A DNA stretch of 64,000 nucleotides, from the NCBI GenBank assembly GCA_023101725.1, contig JALJCO010000098.1:1-64000 (forward strand), in the 5' to 3' direction. Positions 11,978-24,582 of the stretch are shown here, piece after piece. The first letter of the stretch is position 1, and every line of letters starts with the position of its first letter. Below the pieces are notes generated by a model, which saw nothing but the letters and a program-made list of their open reading frames with translations, did no database searches and had not been told where the DNA came from. Position numbers and translations under genes: made by a program. The stretch comes from Atherinomorus stipes (Eukaryota; Chordata; Actinopteri; Atheriniformes; Atherinidae).

Positions 11978-12665
11978 TCCTGTCGTAAAGTTCGTACTTC
12001 ACCTAGACCCCACAGCACACAAACGTCTTCTCTACCTGTCTTTCCTCTATTTTGATCCCTGAATATATTTCTAAGCTTTTACTAGCTTGTTGATGCTACT
12101 TTGCTACGTTGGTAGCAGCAGCTCGTCTCCCTCTGCTCAGAGTCCTGTGTCTCCTGCAGCGGGACGTTTTACCGTGTTTTGTGGGTAAATATGCCGTATT
12201 ATGTTTTTCTCTGGTGTTAGTGGGTCGCAGGTAAGAATGCAAACTTTTATTTACCTTTTGTGGACATGACAAGTGATTATTGAGCCAATTTGGCCGTGAG
12301 GCTCAGTGCCGCTTCAGGCAGCGCAAGCATGAACAGATCTTCACTCACAAAGAGTTGATCTTAGAGCCAGGAGCTGGTGTTTAGGTGGTGGGAAGCTAAA
12401 GAATTGGTTTTAGTCTGGTTCTGGCGCAAACCAGTTCTTGAAGCAGTTCGGTGGATAGGGGACCTGAGTGCTGCATAGCAGTTTCTGTTGTTGCAAGATC
12501 TGTGTCGGGTCGGCTCAGGCAGACTTGCAAGTGCCGCTTACAGGCCAGAGACACCAGGGGGAGGCTAGGAAACATCGAATTGCTCCGTGAACACTTTATT
12601 TTGCCCCACAGGGATTTTGAAAAGCATTTATTGAGGTGAAAAAGTTACTGAGTTCTGCTTTGAAC
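11978..12665. repeat. TTAA-type MITE, left end lost
   Basis: Matches the complete copy at 56480-56958 over most of its length (CACAGCACAC, TTTGATCCCTG, GCTACTTTGCTACGTTGGTA) and ends in AAGTTACTGAGTTCTGCTTT, the inverse of the family's left end. The left terminus is missing at the boundary with the abnormal segment. This copy has an additional internal stretch relative to 56480. Confidence 0.7.
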
Positions 12666-12829
12666 CATATCTGTTTTGTTTGTTCACCTTTTTGGCGCAG
12701 CAGGAGTGAGCAGTCTGTTAGCCCTGTTTGTTTGCACTTAACGGCACACAGAGCGTTCACAAATGGGGGGGGGGGGGGGGCAGAGAGTAGACATAAAGGC
12801 ATCAACTGCTTCTTTCGTTCAAATGACCA

Positions 12830-13012
12830 ATTCATGCCAGGTGGTGTGGATTGCAGGAATTGGTCAGTTTTACAGATCTGCAGCTCTCACAGTCTGATTT
12901 TTCCGTCCTTTTGATGAATGCATAATGTATTGACTATTGTCAGGATGGAAGGGCCATTTCACCCAGTATAACAAAAAGCATTTCTGAACAGGATTACCAA
13001 CTCTGGCTTTAA
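12830..13012. repeat. Right end of another TTAA-type MITE
   Basis: Ends GGATTACCAACTCTGGCTTTAA. Its reverse complement starts TTAAAGCCAGAGTTGG, similar to the end of the MITE at 15924. The left end was not found. Confidence 0.4.
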
Positions 13013-13091
13013 GTAGTTTTTGATAAATTTATTGATTTACTTAATGCGTTTATTTTCCATTTAAATAAATAAATGGCACAATTAATTAATC

Positions 13092-13343
13092 ATCTAAGGC
13101 GATAGCTACAGGTTTAATTCCTCCCTGCCAGTAGGTGGTGCACTAATACTCGCTTACTCAATTGATATTAGCAAATATTTAACTTACTTGTCCAGGAGAA
13201 AAGTTGCAACTTCCACAGGGCTTTTGAGCCCCTTTGCTACCTTCACTCTGATCCTGCTTTGTTTTTTGTCGGCTTGAATTTGAGAAATGTAAGACAGGAA
13301 GATGCTATTTCTACACATAGCAATACGTAACTATCACCTTTAA
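13092..13343. repeat. TTAA-type MITE (TTAAAGGTGATA family), copy 1
   Basis: The right end TATCACCTTTAA is the inverse of the left end of copy 2 (56159). Internal identity includes GGTTTAATTCCTCC-like start, GGGCTTTTGAGCCC and AAGATGCTATTTCTAC. The left TTAA is mutated. Confidence 0.7.
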
Positions 13344-14639
13344 TACTGGATTTATGTATTACATTGTGGCACCTTTCTCCCTCCATAAGAAACAGCTCTG
13401 GTGATAGTAAGAAAAAGATGATGACCTCACTCTCGCACCACAATCATAATTCAACACTTTTTCAGTTAGAAAATATTGACCTGCTTTTGCACATGACTAC
13501 ATTTAACCCATCAGATATCACACTCGACTTTATCCTGAATCACTTTTGAATCTCACTGTATGATTTGTTTTTTAATGTGAATGTTTTGTTTACATAATTA
13601 CATTTTTGTTAGGATCAGTTACTTCTTTGTTGGCAGACTACTTTCAGTCACTGATAGTTTGATCACACTGACAAGGTGAGTTCATCTTCAAGTAGCGTGT
13701 TATCAGACACACCCTGCTCTGCTTCGGCATACACACCTCTGCTGAGAACACAGGCATTTTGGAGCTTTGGGGAGTAAACATGAAAAACAAAAGCGTGATT
13801 GTTTCCAGCTGGGATTGTACTATGTGGGTTATCTTACCTTAATGGAGTGAGTCTGGTGCTGTCATTACACACAACACACACACTGCATGTGATTTTAGAA
13901 AAAAGAGAACATAATGAAAACTAGCACACATATCTGTCTCTCAGCTGACAGATCAGGTGAGGATTTCATCTTGCTCTGTATTTCTCCGTTTATGAAGACA
14001 GTAGATAGCATTCATGACAGGACCCAGTAAAACACAATCTCATTTATAGATGTCTCAGGGAACCTCATTCGCCTTGCTGAAGGCACCCTTCCTGCATGTC
14101 TGCGAGGAAGCAGAGTTGTCAGATGTATGCGGGCTTGTCTTTACAAGGCATCATAACTACAGCAGTCTTATCAGTCTAGGATTAAATTTACATTAAATAC
14201 AGAGAGGCTTGTCATCTGTCTGCAACTTACATCTTTATTTTTTTTCTTGGAAGTGAAATATTTTACATGAGAAACTGCAGAGAAATTATAGGCTATGCAA
14301 AGCATGTGTTGGTTTCATTGGGATTAAAAGAGGGAAATATGGTTTAAACCCTTATAGGTATGAAACTAAAAAACAAAAACATTTGATCAGTCTCTTTTTT
14401 CTTGTCATTCTTGACTCCCAGAGTGAAGGTGCAGAAATGTAAATAATAAAATAATTAATCTATGACAGTTAGACGCAAAAAAAATATGAGGAAGTGTGCA
14501 CACAGGTACGGTAGTCCTGGCAGCAGCATTGCCCGTCAACACAAGTTAGACTGCAGAGATTTATTATTATTTTTCTGTCTGAACATGACTTTTCTTTTGA
14601 CAGGGTAACTTCTAGCACGGAAAGAGTTCCAATCATGCA

Positions 14640-15420
14640 TATGAAAAACAGATAAAGTCAATCACAAAATCATCCCACTATCACCTTTAAGAACATCTCA
14701 AGGATAAATGATCTGATGTCTCAGCAGGACCTGGAAAAACTAGTCCATGCATTCATCAACAGTCAGCTTGATTATTGTAACAGCGTCTTTACACGTCTAC
14801 CTAAAAAATCAATTTGAGACCTGCAGGTCATTCTGAACACTTCTGCTCAAATTCCTACAAAGTGGGCCACATCAATCCAGCTCTGAGGTTTTCACACTGG
14901 CAGCCTGTCTGTCAAAGGATAGACTTTAAAGTTCTGCTGCTGGTCTATAAAGCTCTGCATAGTTTATGATCAATCAGTCCAATCAGACCATCAGTGACTC
15001 CTGACCCAATGTGAATCTACCAGACCCCCCAGGTCATCTGGATCCGGTCTTTTATCAGTTCCCAGAGTCAGAACCAGACACAGAGAAGCTGTGTTCTGCT
15101 ACTATGCTCCTCATGTCTGGAACAAACTCCCAAAAGCCTAATACCAGCTGAAACACTCCTTAAATCCAGATTAAAGACCCAACTGTTTTCAGCTTCATTT
15201 GTAAATAGTTTTATTCAGGAGTTCAGATCTGCTCTGTTTCTTATACCCAAGTTTCAATTATTATTATTTTTTTATCTGTTTTCTTCCTCTTTTTTGAAAG
15301 AATACTTTAAATTATGCTTCTTATTAGAATCTCTTTAATTCCTTTCTTTTTCTTGCTTTGCCTGCACCCCATTGTTATGAAATGTCTTGAATCTGAAATT
15401 TGCTATGTAAATCAACTTGT
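14640..15420 (+). mobile_element. LINE 3' fragment (reverse transcriptase C-terminal part)
   Basis: A broken plus-strand frame reads DLEKLVHAFINSQLDYCN and FTRLPKK, typical of the RT C-terminal region in fish LINEs. It is followed by degraded HWLPV-like and TRSAR-like sequence and a 3' UTR ending near TGTAAATCAACTTG. Several stops and at least one frameshift; inactive. Confidence 0.75.
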
Positions 15421-15923
15421 TTTAACTGTACTGTTATTACATAGCTAACAAAAAACACAGGAGTTCTTTTGTTCCACCTGTTTTTACTTTAATGTTGAAA
15501 TATAATACATTTCTAATATAATCCATTTCTAGTTAAAAGTCTTTAACACAAATGGGATATACGCTACATCACTTAAAGGAAACACATGCAGATATAGATT
15601 CTACGTTCTTGTTATGCAAAGAACCTGATCCACTCCTGATTGTTTTTACAGTTTGGTTTCATGAAGCCAACATGTAATCTTTTTAAGTGCTCTTGAGCAA
15701 TAGTTTTCTAGGCTTTATGATGGTCTTTCAACTGTTTTCTTTCATTCATTTTTAGTCCATTTCTAACCCACTTAAGACTGACTCCAGAATCATTCTGGCA
15801 TAAAGGAAAAAGGTATCTTCCTGAAGGGATAAATCACTATTGTTTCTTCACATAGATCGGAAATGAATCCATTTTAAATGGATTCTTGAGGCACTTAATT
15901 ACTTGCAGCCTGTCACCACAATG

Positions 15924-16510
15924 CTTAAAGGCAGGGTTGAGGATCCTGGAAAAATGGTTTGAGCAAGCAACATTTGTAAAAAAAATGCACCTGGCCGAAG
16001 CCACACCTCCAGCGCGTAAAACTGTGCACCCTGATGGCTCACAAGGGGGTCGCCGAAGACAACCAAAAACAGCAGAGTGGCTAGCTTGCTAGTTAACAGC
16101 TGATTTACTGCATTTCTAAAAGTATTAATTCGCTCACCTCCATCTCCTTCTGCGGTGTAAAACATTCACACTGCAAATGTCAACACTTCCACGACTTGAT
16201 CCACATCCATGTTTTTTTCTTTTCGGTGGATTTTAAGAGCAAAGAGCTGCACAAATTAACTAGCAGCTATGTTTGTTTACACTGTGAGACGTTTGCGTCA
16301 GTGCACGTGGAGGGAAAACAGATGGCAGATGAGTTTGATGGACATAGAGTTTTTTCATTCCTGTCCGTTCTACAGGTAAACCTATTTTTTTATTTATTTT
16401 TTTTTTTTGTGCCAGATATTTAATTATTTGGCTGCAATTGGGGTGTGAAGGAGATTTTAAGCAATATAGTAAAAAATGCTCCTGTTAAACATAATCCACC
16501 CTGCCTTCAA
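15924..16510. repeat. TTAA-type MITE (TTAAAGGCAGGGTTG family)
   Basis: Left end TTAAAGGCAGGGTTGAGGAT; reverse complement of the right end is TTGAAGGCAGGGTGGATTAT. The left TTAA is intact and the right one mutated. No transposase; the open frames inside are not coding. Confidence 0.65.
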
Positions 16511-17039
16511 TTTTTACCCAGTTTAACTGCAGCTCCAGTCATGGAAATGAAGCTATCCTCATGTTTAACCTCACTGTTTTGCATTTCCACTGAAATTTTA
16601 CCCGTCATTGAACTTCTGTTTGCCTCTTCCACAGAACTGAGTTTCCACCTCATTTTTTGGTTTGTTTTATTTTTTATTGTTGGCAGGGGGTAATCTATCA
16701 AACGCCCCCTGTCCTAATGTCAAAGCCGTTGTGTTTACTGGGAAATCAGATAATACAAGGATTTGCTTGGAAATAAATTAAAAAAATAAAAGCACACCTC
16801 TACACCACTCTTCTCATGTTTCTGCTTTTCTGCTCAGATTTATTGTGGATGTGACATGAACGCACAAGGATCGTCTGGAAAACTTGGCCAAAAGATAATG
16901 AAGACGCTGTTGTGACTTCTTCAACTGATATATCCCTGCCATCACAGTGAAATGTAAGTGCTTGACTGAAAACGTGTTATCTTGCAATCACGAGCAGCTG
17001 ACGATGTTTTTACTGAAAAAATCTATCAGATTTTTTTTG

Positions 17040-17040
17040 G

Positions 17041-17080
<40 letters not shown>

Positions 17081-17085
17081 ATATA

Positions 17086-17135
<50 letters not shown>
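17040..17135. repeat. Compound (TA)n(TG)n(TA)n microsatellite
   Basis: TA tract, TG tract, then a longer TA tract. Open frames through it are Ile/Tyr repeats only. Confidence 0.95.
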
Positions 17136-17136
<1 letters not shown>

Positions 17137-18830
17137 CACTAATGATGAAGATGCATTGACTTTTCAGACTTTTAGTGTTTATTGCAAGGACAAAGAGTGT
17201 GTTTGTGTGTAATTGTGTAATTTGGAGTCTTTTGCCTTTATTTCTTTTTTCTTTTCTTTTTTGTCTTTCTGCAGTGTTAATCTAGGTGTATTGTAAAAGA
17301 GTGCTTCTTTTGTTTATATGAGTCCTCTCCATAGTCTGTAAACAGATTTACTCTCAGAAGTTGGGACTAGGGCATAAAAAGTTCACTTTCCCATCTGGTT
17401 ATCAGTGATGTAAACTACTGTCTGTATATGATAGTAGTTTATAGAGTTCAGATATTATTTTTCAGGATCTGGCATGTTTATTATGTCTGTTTTTAATTTA
17501 ATTTAATCATTTTATTGGATTGTTTGTTGTGTTCATAGTTTATTGATTTACTTATTCATTCCTGCTGCTGTAAGAACTGTTCCCTATTAGCTCTGAGCCT
17601 TAGGACTGGTCTATTGATGAGAAACTGGTTATTCTCGGACTGGATGGGAAATTATATTCTTTTACATCTTTCTCTGTCTGAAAGAGGACGGCTTCATAGT
17701 ACAATTTAAAATCAGAGTAATCCCGAATTGGGTTAGTATTAAAGGTTAAAGGTGATTACATTTTTGATATATAAAATGCCTTTTAGTTAAATAAATCAAG
17801 AAATTGTTAATTTTTCAGAATTGTTTTAATTTTTTGTAATATTTTTCTTTTGCAGCAGAATGTTTTAGTCCTTGATGAGAATGTTTGAGAACAACTGACA
17901 AACATTTTTCAGAAATCTGGAAAAAGACATTTGTAGAATTGGCGTTTGGGTTTCCATGGCTTAATGATCAACCCTAGCCTGTATTAGCCTAATCTGATTT
18001 TGAATCCTAATCTGAGCTCCAGGCCCCCAGCACACTCCACCCCCTAGTTGTAGTTGGTAAAACGAACCCATTTGACTAAAAATTGCTGTTAGTTAACTGA
18101 AAAATACTTGGAGCTGTGTTTTTGTTCTTTTACAGTGTTGCAATGTCTGAAGGACTTTAGGGAGACATGTAAGGACAGGGTTTCAGTCGTCTAGTCTACT
18201 AAAGATAAATGCAGAATTCCTGGTGAGACACCTTTCATCCTAAATGTGTTCTAGATGTGAAAAAAGCAATGTGATTAATCAGGATTGATTTTTTTGACAG
18301 CCCTAATTTATATTCATTTGTTCATATAGATCTATTTATATAATAGCTACCTAAATGAAGGAATAAACAAATGAAGGAAATAATCAGGAAAAAAGAAAAT
18401 ACTGGAATAAAATAAAATAATTTAAATATTCAAAAATAAACTGATCAATAAAGATACAACATAAAATAATATAAAAAAATAAATACATAAATATGAGTGA
18501 TTCAAATTGACTGATATTGGAAATATTACAAGCAGGTGGATGATTCAGGGTAGGCTTTTATTTTCATTAAAGCCAACGCACTGCAATAATCTATGTTTTT
18601 CTTAAATTCTATCATTTTTACATTAAAAACAAAGTTTTATGTTCTCTGCTGTTTCTGAATTAACTGGATCTTTTCTCTCTTTTTTTTCAAAAATACTTTT
18701 TGTGCATAATGCAAAGTTTAGCTTAGCAAAAAGTTTTCAGCCATGCTGTTACCTGCAGGAATTAAAAACAGAATGATAAGCAAAAGGCAGGTCATTCAGT
18801 ATCTTACAGGAGTAGCTTTTAAATCCAATC

Positions 18831-18940
18831 AAATTTTATTTATAACACACTTTTCATACAGAAAGTTGCACAAAATGCTTTACAGTACATAATAAAAACT
18901 GAGAAGTATTTGACATAAAAATTTAGACACCCCTGATCAT
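18831..18940 (-). repeat. LINE 3' tail fragment
   Basis: Contains AATCAAATTTTATTTATAAC, the inverse of the common fish LINE ending (TATAAATAAAATTTGATT). Short and without coding sequence. Confidence 0.45.
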
Positions 18941-18959
18941 ACTCCATCTCATGCACACG

Positions 18960-18960
<1 letters not shown>

Positions 18961-19005
<45 letters not shown>

Positions 19006-19311
19006 TTGTTTTTCTATCCCCGTGGGGTATATCCATTGACATAATGCATTCCCTAGCCCCTAACCCTTAACCTAACCCCCATAACTTATTGCCTAAACCT
19101 ACCCTTGTCCTAACCCTAACCAAAACCTAATTGTAAGTTAATCTCTAAAGCCTAATTTTGACCCTCAAAACGGGGTTCGTACCTGTGGGGACCGGGAAAA
19201 TGTCCCCACGAGGGCAAGACGTCCCCACGGTGATGGTAAAAATCCGGAACCAGACATTGTGGTCCCCACAATGTTGCAAAAACGCGCCCACACACACACA
19301 CACACACACTT
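18961..19311. repeat. (CA)n-flanked repeat with GTCCCCAC blocks and telomere-like motifs
   Basis: Begins with (CA)n 18961-19003 and ends with (CA)n at about 19290-19309. Between them are several irregular CCCTAACC-like units (19053-19125) and repeated GTCCCCAC blocks (19202, 19220, 19262). I recognise this arrangement as a dispersed repeat seen in many fish genomes; its class is unclear. Confidence 0.6.
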
Positions 19312-20239
19312 GCCCCCACCCCCAACTCATCTATTTTTCAAGTAAATGTAATATGCTTTGGTAACTTACAACCAGCTACTCACTAACTAAGTTATTTATT
19401 TAAAAAGTCTTTTCAAGTCATTTGGAAATACTGGTTTTTACTAAATTTTCAATATCATCTGTGCAGCAAGGGGGTGACAGATAATGAGCTGCAGAAACCA
19501 ATGCATCCTTACAGTGAGGTACAACACTTGAGTACCTAATTAAGGTACATAAGATTATTTAATAATTAAAGTATATTTTCCAGAAAATGTGTGACCCAGA
19601 ATTAGTTATTTGTCCACTGGATAAAAACACTGATCCAGTGATCCAGGGCTACAATAACTTTCATCCCAAAGATTTGAGAGGCCTCCTTTCTATTTCCTTA
19701 TTTGCTTTGAAAAGTTTAAGGAATTAAAGACAATAACTCACAGAATAAATTTGGCTTCATTTGGATGATTTATCATTACTTGCAAGACCCACAGAACCCA
19801 ATATAAAAACTTCCATATCGCTGATAAATACCTAAAGTTATCTAATCACATAATAGACAGAATACACTTGAATATTTTACACTTCATTTTCAATGAACCT
19901 ATGCATAAAGCGTGATTCAACTTTGGCAAGTTATGTTTCTTTCAACCCAGCCCAGTGCTGGTGGCAGGATTTGGTGAGTTAAAATTAAATGTGTCCAGTT
20001 TTGTTTATGAGCTAAATGTGGACTCACTGCACTTTTATGAATGCAAAGTCATAATTAAGAACGGCATGATAATTTAGTTTTAACTCTGTAGAGCACTTGA
20101 TTTGTGATAGAGCTTCTCTTTGGGATGTATCTTGTAACAGGGCCAAGCATTGTTTGCTCATTTCCACAGAAAGAAATTTTTGCTTATCTCTCCATCAAAA
20201 GGCAATAGTGAAGGCAAATACACATGCACATGCACACAC

Positions 20240-20272
<33 letters not shown>

Positions 20273-21295
20273 ATGGACTGCTGAGTGATATCATTCCTTG
20301 CTTTCATATATGAAACTTACTCCTAAAAAATCTGCACACTGAAAACAACTTTTTGCAGTTGCATTCTCAAAACAAACACGTATGCAACAGGCTGAAAATG
20401 ATGATGACGAAGTTAGATTCTGTGGAACTGGAATTTTTCTGCCGCAACTGCAACACAAAGTCTTTGCTAAAAAAAAAAGTATGCAGTAAAACTTTTACTT
20501 AGTATTGCTTTACCCCAAAACATATCCAGACATTTGCTAGTCACACTTTAAGCCTATCACAGAGTTACTCCAGGCTTCTGTATCATGTTCATGTGGACCA
20601 CACTGCAGAGCCCTGGATTGTGAGCTGGAGCCTTTAATCTCTGTTGTAGCTCCTTACTGCACTTTGTACAATTCAGTTATCTTTCTCTTCTTGCATCCTT
20701 GCTGCATATTTCCAGGAAAATATTTTTATAACTGTAGTTCTCTTCCTTGAAGCAAGTTTTTCCTCCCTTAAGTAAACTAAGCCGACAGGTATGGCATATT
20801 TCCAGTCGTACATGTTTCTAACAAAAGCTCAGTATGTGTTTTTGTTAAGTATGACCATCGATGTCATAGTTTTTCTTTGTTAAGCTAAATACCTGGATTT
20901 CATTTTTTTGTAGCAGCTCTCCTTTAACTCTTATCACTGAAAGAGGACGGGATTGTTGTCAGGGCAAGCAGCTCTGACCTTTGCTACTGCTGAAGTTTAA
21001 TCCAGTAATTCCTGTTCATATGGATGATACAGAAACTTCAAAATACTTCTTTTTTTTTTCCCCAAGGACATCTAAATACCTCTTTGCTTTATACTTATTG
21101 TTTGAACCGAACAAGGCGGCAGCTTTAATTGATGACACTGATATAAAGTCATTAATGTATCCTGGAATTTAATCATTGATTAGCAACCCAATAGAAAGGG
21201 AAAAAATCCACAACTTTAAAGGAATTTTTTTTTTTTTAAAGTTTGATTGGCTATTGAATATTATTAAACTAAACGTAGTTGAGAAAGAAATTCAG

Positions 21296-21612
21296 TCATG
21301 TCAGTCAGTCATTTTCTGTTATCCAGTTCAGGGTCACGGGGGTTGCTGGAGCCTATCCCAGCTATTATCAGGCGAGAGGCAGGGTACACCCTGGACAGGT
21401 CGCCAGTCTGTCGCAGGGCCAACACAGAGAGACAGACAACCATTCACGCTCACATTCACTCCTAGGGACAATTTAGAGTGATCAATTAACCTAACATGCA
21501 TGTCTTTGGACGGTGGGAGGAAGCCGGAGCACCCAGAGAGAACCCACAGCCACTGCTGGAATTGTTCGAACCCCCTCCCCAGCCGGGAATCGAACCAGTA
21601 ACCTTCTTAGAG
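21296..21612 (-). repeat. SINE-like tRNA-headed repeat, copy 1
   Basis: Minus-strand repeat also found at 62345-62727. It shares GCATGTCTTTGGA, AATTTAGAGTGATCAATTAA and CAGGTCGCCAGTCTGTCGCA (plus-strand text). On the minus strand GGTTCGATTCC near 21596 fits a Pol III B box. The A-box end is truncated here. The frames across it are not genes. Confidence 0.65.
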
Positions 21613-22134
21613 AGAAAGAAATTGTTCATTTTAAATATTTATCATGAATTGTTAATCCATGATGAGCGAAAGTTGTGTTACTGTAATTTTGTGGGATTTT
21701 TGTCAATGATTTTGTGATTTTATTTTAAAAGTCAACTCTGATAGGACAACTTGAACCAGGAAAGTGGAGCTTCATGCTACACGAATGACTCCGAAAAAGT
21801 TACGGAAATTTTATTTCAGTCCATTATTTTTCTTCCTGTTAACTGTATCAGTTACTGTTAGATTATAGATCATTGGAATGCGTGATTAGTCACCTTATTA
21901 ATGAGAGATAACTTGTAAGGACTGTGTAGAGGAGGGAGAAACACAGCTAAATGGGTTGTGCCCTCAAATCATGTGCCAAGATCTACTCACTCTTGTACTG
22001 AGTTTCATGGTGGATTGCATGACTGTAAACAACACATACTGGCCATTTTTAGACTTTTTCACAGACCTCATTTTGCTTTGGGATAGCATCCCATTTATCA
22101 ACCAGGAGCTACATGGAGTTAGAACAATGGATAA

Positions 22135-23601
22135 TAGACCTTTTTCACACTTCCTTGTTTTTTGACCGGAAATACACAACGGGCGAGGATCTTTGCTTCC
22201 GACAACAGTGTCTTAAGCTGGAAAGTCAAGTCATTGCAGCGCACCAGGCTGTTTTTCTTTTGCTCTGAAGCAGTCCAACATCCATTTCCAGGACTTTTCA
22301 ACATCCATCGATGATAGACATTAATAGGGACGGAAAAACCGAAGCGTCATTAAACGCCGAGTCATTTTGACACGACTGCCGTGAGCACAGACTGTTATAC
22401 TGAATGTGACCTCATCGATCCCTGCTGGAAACATTTGATACGGTCAGAGAGCAAAAATAAAATAAAATAAATACAATAAAATGATGTCCTTAACTCTTGC
22501 CTCAGTCCTGAGTTACTGTTTTCATCCATTAGTGTTAAAGCAGAAGAAAAGAGTTTTTATATTTTTGCCCTTGCATGCATGGAGATAGTTTAACTGTGTT
22601 GTGTGAAGTCGTGGCTGCTGTCATCTGTGGATCTTCATGGTGGACTGTGTTGAACAGCAGCGCATGATGCTGCTTTGTAGCCGTGGATTAATGTTCTCGC
22701 GTATGTTATGAGAGGCTGACACGAGGCAGTTCGGGTCCAGCGATCTTTCACTGGACTCGAACTGCCTCGTCTCAGCCTCTCATTATAACTTAGTGTCGAA
22801 TAACTGAGTAACCCACAGCTGTACTAGAATAATACATGTATGTTACTCAAAGCTAAAACAGAAGCATGTTAAATAAAAGCCACCAAACATACAGAATATT
22901 ATTTAATTTTATTTCAAACTCAGAATGAACTACGATCTCCTGCAATCTCTTGCAGTTTAACACGTTACAACGATATTCTACCATCTGTGATCCTTATTTT
23001 GTTCACGATCATTTAAAAACAATAATTTTGAAATCAGAGTGATCAGGGAAGTTTGACCAAACCTATATAACCTTTAAAAAGAAAAAAAGCATTATTTCAG
23101 CAGAGGCGATAATCTAGGAATTATACGTTAATTTGCGGACATTATGCACGTACCATGGATGCATTAATAACACCTGCATGGTCACGCTTTATTTTATGTC
23201 AATGTTATCAGAGCGGCTCTGCAAATTTCATTCTAATCTGATGCTTTCTTATGTCAGAAATGATTAATAATCGCGAGGTAAACCTCCTCTATAAACATTC
23301 GGTTTCGGACGTGATTGAATTACATTTAAAGCTTGTTATTAACAAACTCCCTCTCTTTTAAATCCCGGGAGCAGCTCAACACATACAAATGACAAAACAA
23401 TGCATCGTTGGTCACATGATCGAAACAATGCGGGCAAAACTTCTGGTTCTTAAGATCGAGGCAGAGTCAAGTAAACGGGCTCAAATGTAAAATCCAGAGT
23501 GGAAACATGATCCATTTTTGACGTTTGACTGAAGTCTGGCCCTCACAGGAAGACCAGATTCTCGCCCATTACGTACTTCCGGTTTTTGTGAAAAAGGTCT
23601 A
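22135..23601. mobile_element. Non-autonomous DNA transposon with TAGACCTTTTTCACA ends
   Basis: Left terminus TAGACCTTTTTCACACTTCC and right terminus whose reverse complement is TAGACCTTTTTCACAAAAAC; roughly 1.47 kb, with TA at both outer edges. No transposase reading frame. It contains a long hairpin (22708-22783). Confidence 0.72.
22708..22783. repeat. Near-perfect hairpin, 33-nt arms and 10-nt loop
   Basis: Left arm 22708-22740 (begins ATGAGAGGCTGAC) and right arm 22751-22783 (ends CAGCCTCTCAT) are reverse complements with about two mismatches. The loop is CGATCTTTCA. The flanks continue to pair weakly (GTTAT/ATAAC). Confidence 0.9.
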
Positions 23602-24423
23602 TATACTGTGAAGTACTTTTATGGACATGTGTATGTCTGACTATCACCTTGTTTGATTATTTTTGTTTTGTTTTAATAAAAACTCAATTAACAGCATAGT
23701 TAGATCACTTCTTCGAAAACAGAGGAAAACTTTATTATGCAGGAAATGTGGCTGTAAGCACAAACTGCCTGAGATTTATAATTATAATCATAAAGCGCAT
23801 ACATGGTCACTTTTATGGACTTTTCATTTTATTGATAAAAAGACTAAGTCTACACACCTTGAGATAGTGTGCATGCAAAAAAAAAGCTCATCATCTGTCA
23901 TCATGTAGTACCACCATGTCATCATGTGTAAGAGAAAGAAAATGCAGCCACTGGATTGCCTTTAAGTCTGATTACCTTTTTTTTTTTTTTTTTTTTTTAC
24001 AAAACACATTTAAAACAACCACAGTTACCCCTAACATACAGATATATAAAATATATATATGAAACAATCTTTTTTTAAAACATTTACTCATTTGCAAATT
24101 ATAAAAAGATAAAAGCTTTTGATATTTTAAAAATTCATTGTCAACTTAGTAATTCAGACTTCTTCAAATATCTCCAATTGTTGAGTTATTTTCAACAAAA
24201 TACTGTCACAAAAACACACATGGATGACCCATTATTGATATATTTTTGGAAGGCTTATAAAACCCCTTTAATTAAAGGTACTATTGGTAGATTTTACAAA
24301 GGGTTTCTGACAGAAAAAACACTCTAATAGATACACTAAAGGAAAATGGGTTTGGATGGATGTGAGTCCCAGTGGAAAAGTAGCAACTCTCATAAATGGT
24401 GAGAATTCAGCTCGAAATGCCGA

Positions 24424-24582
24424 ATGTCCATGATTATCACTGGGATAGGCTCTGACCCCGTTGCCCTGAATTAGATGAATTGTACAGAAAATGAATGAAT
24501 GAATGAATGAATGAATGAATGAATGAATGAATGAATGAATGAATGAATGAATGAATGAATGAATGAATGAATGAATGAATGA
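24424..24582 (+). repeat. SINE-like repeat 3' end with (GAAT)n tail
   Basis: CACTGGGATAGGCTC followed by CCCTGAATTAGATGAATTG is the inverse of the 21296 repeat's end. It runs straight into about 23 copies of a GAAT tetramer (24490-24582), as expected for a SINE tail. Confidence 0.65.

Larger units (their letters stand above)
16511..22134. other. Intergenic, repeats only
   Basis: Apart from the repeats listed there is a (CA)n at 20219-20270 and AT-rich sequence. No exon-like open frame with splice signals was found. Confidence 0.5.

Noticed and set aside
11463..12055. Overlapping Gly/Arg- and Pro/Ser-rich frames on both strands
   Set aside because: Composition artefacts of the G-rich block.
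21176..21481. 101-codon frame considered as a gene
   Set aside because: It lies in a dispersed repeat that recurs at 62345 with a similar frame.
24490..24582. Regular tetramer array considered as a CRISPR-like or satellite array
   Set aside because: A pure GAAT microsatellite with no spacers; it is the tail of a SINE-like repeat.
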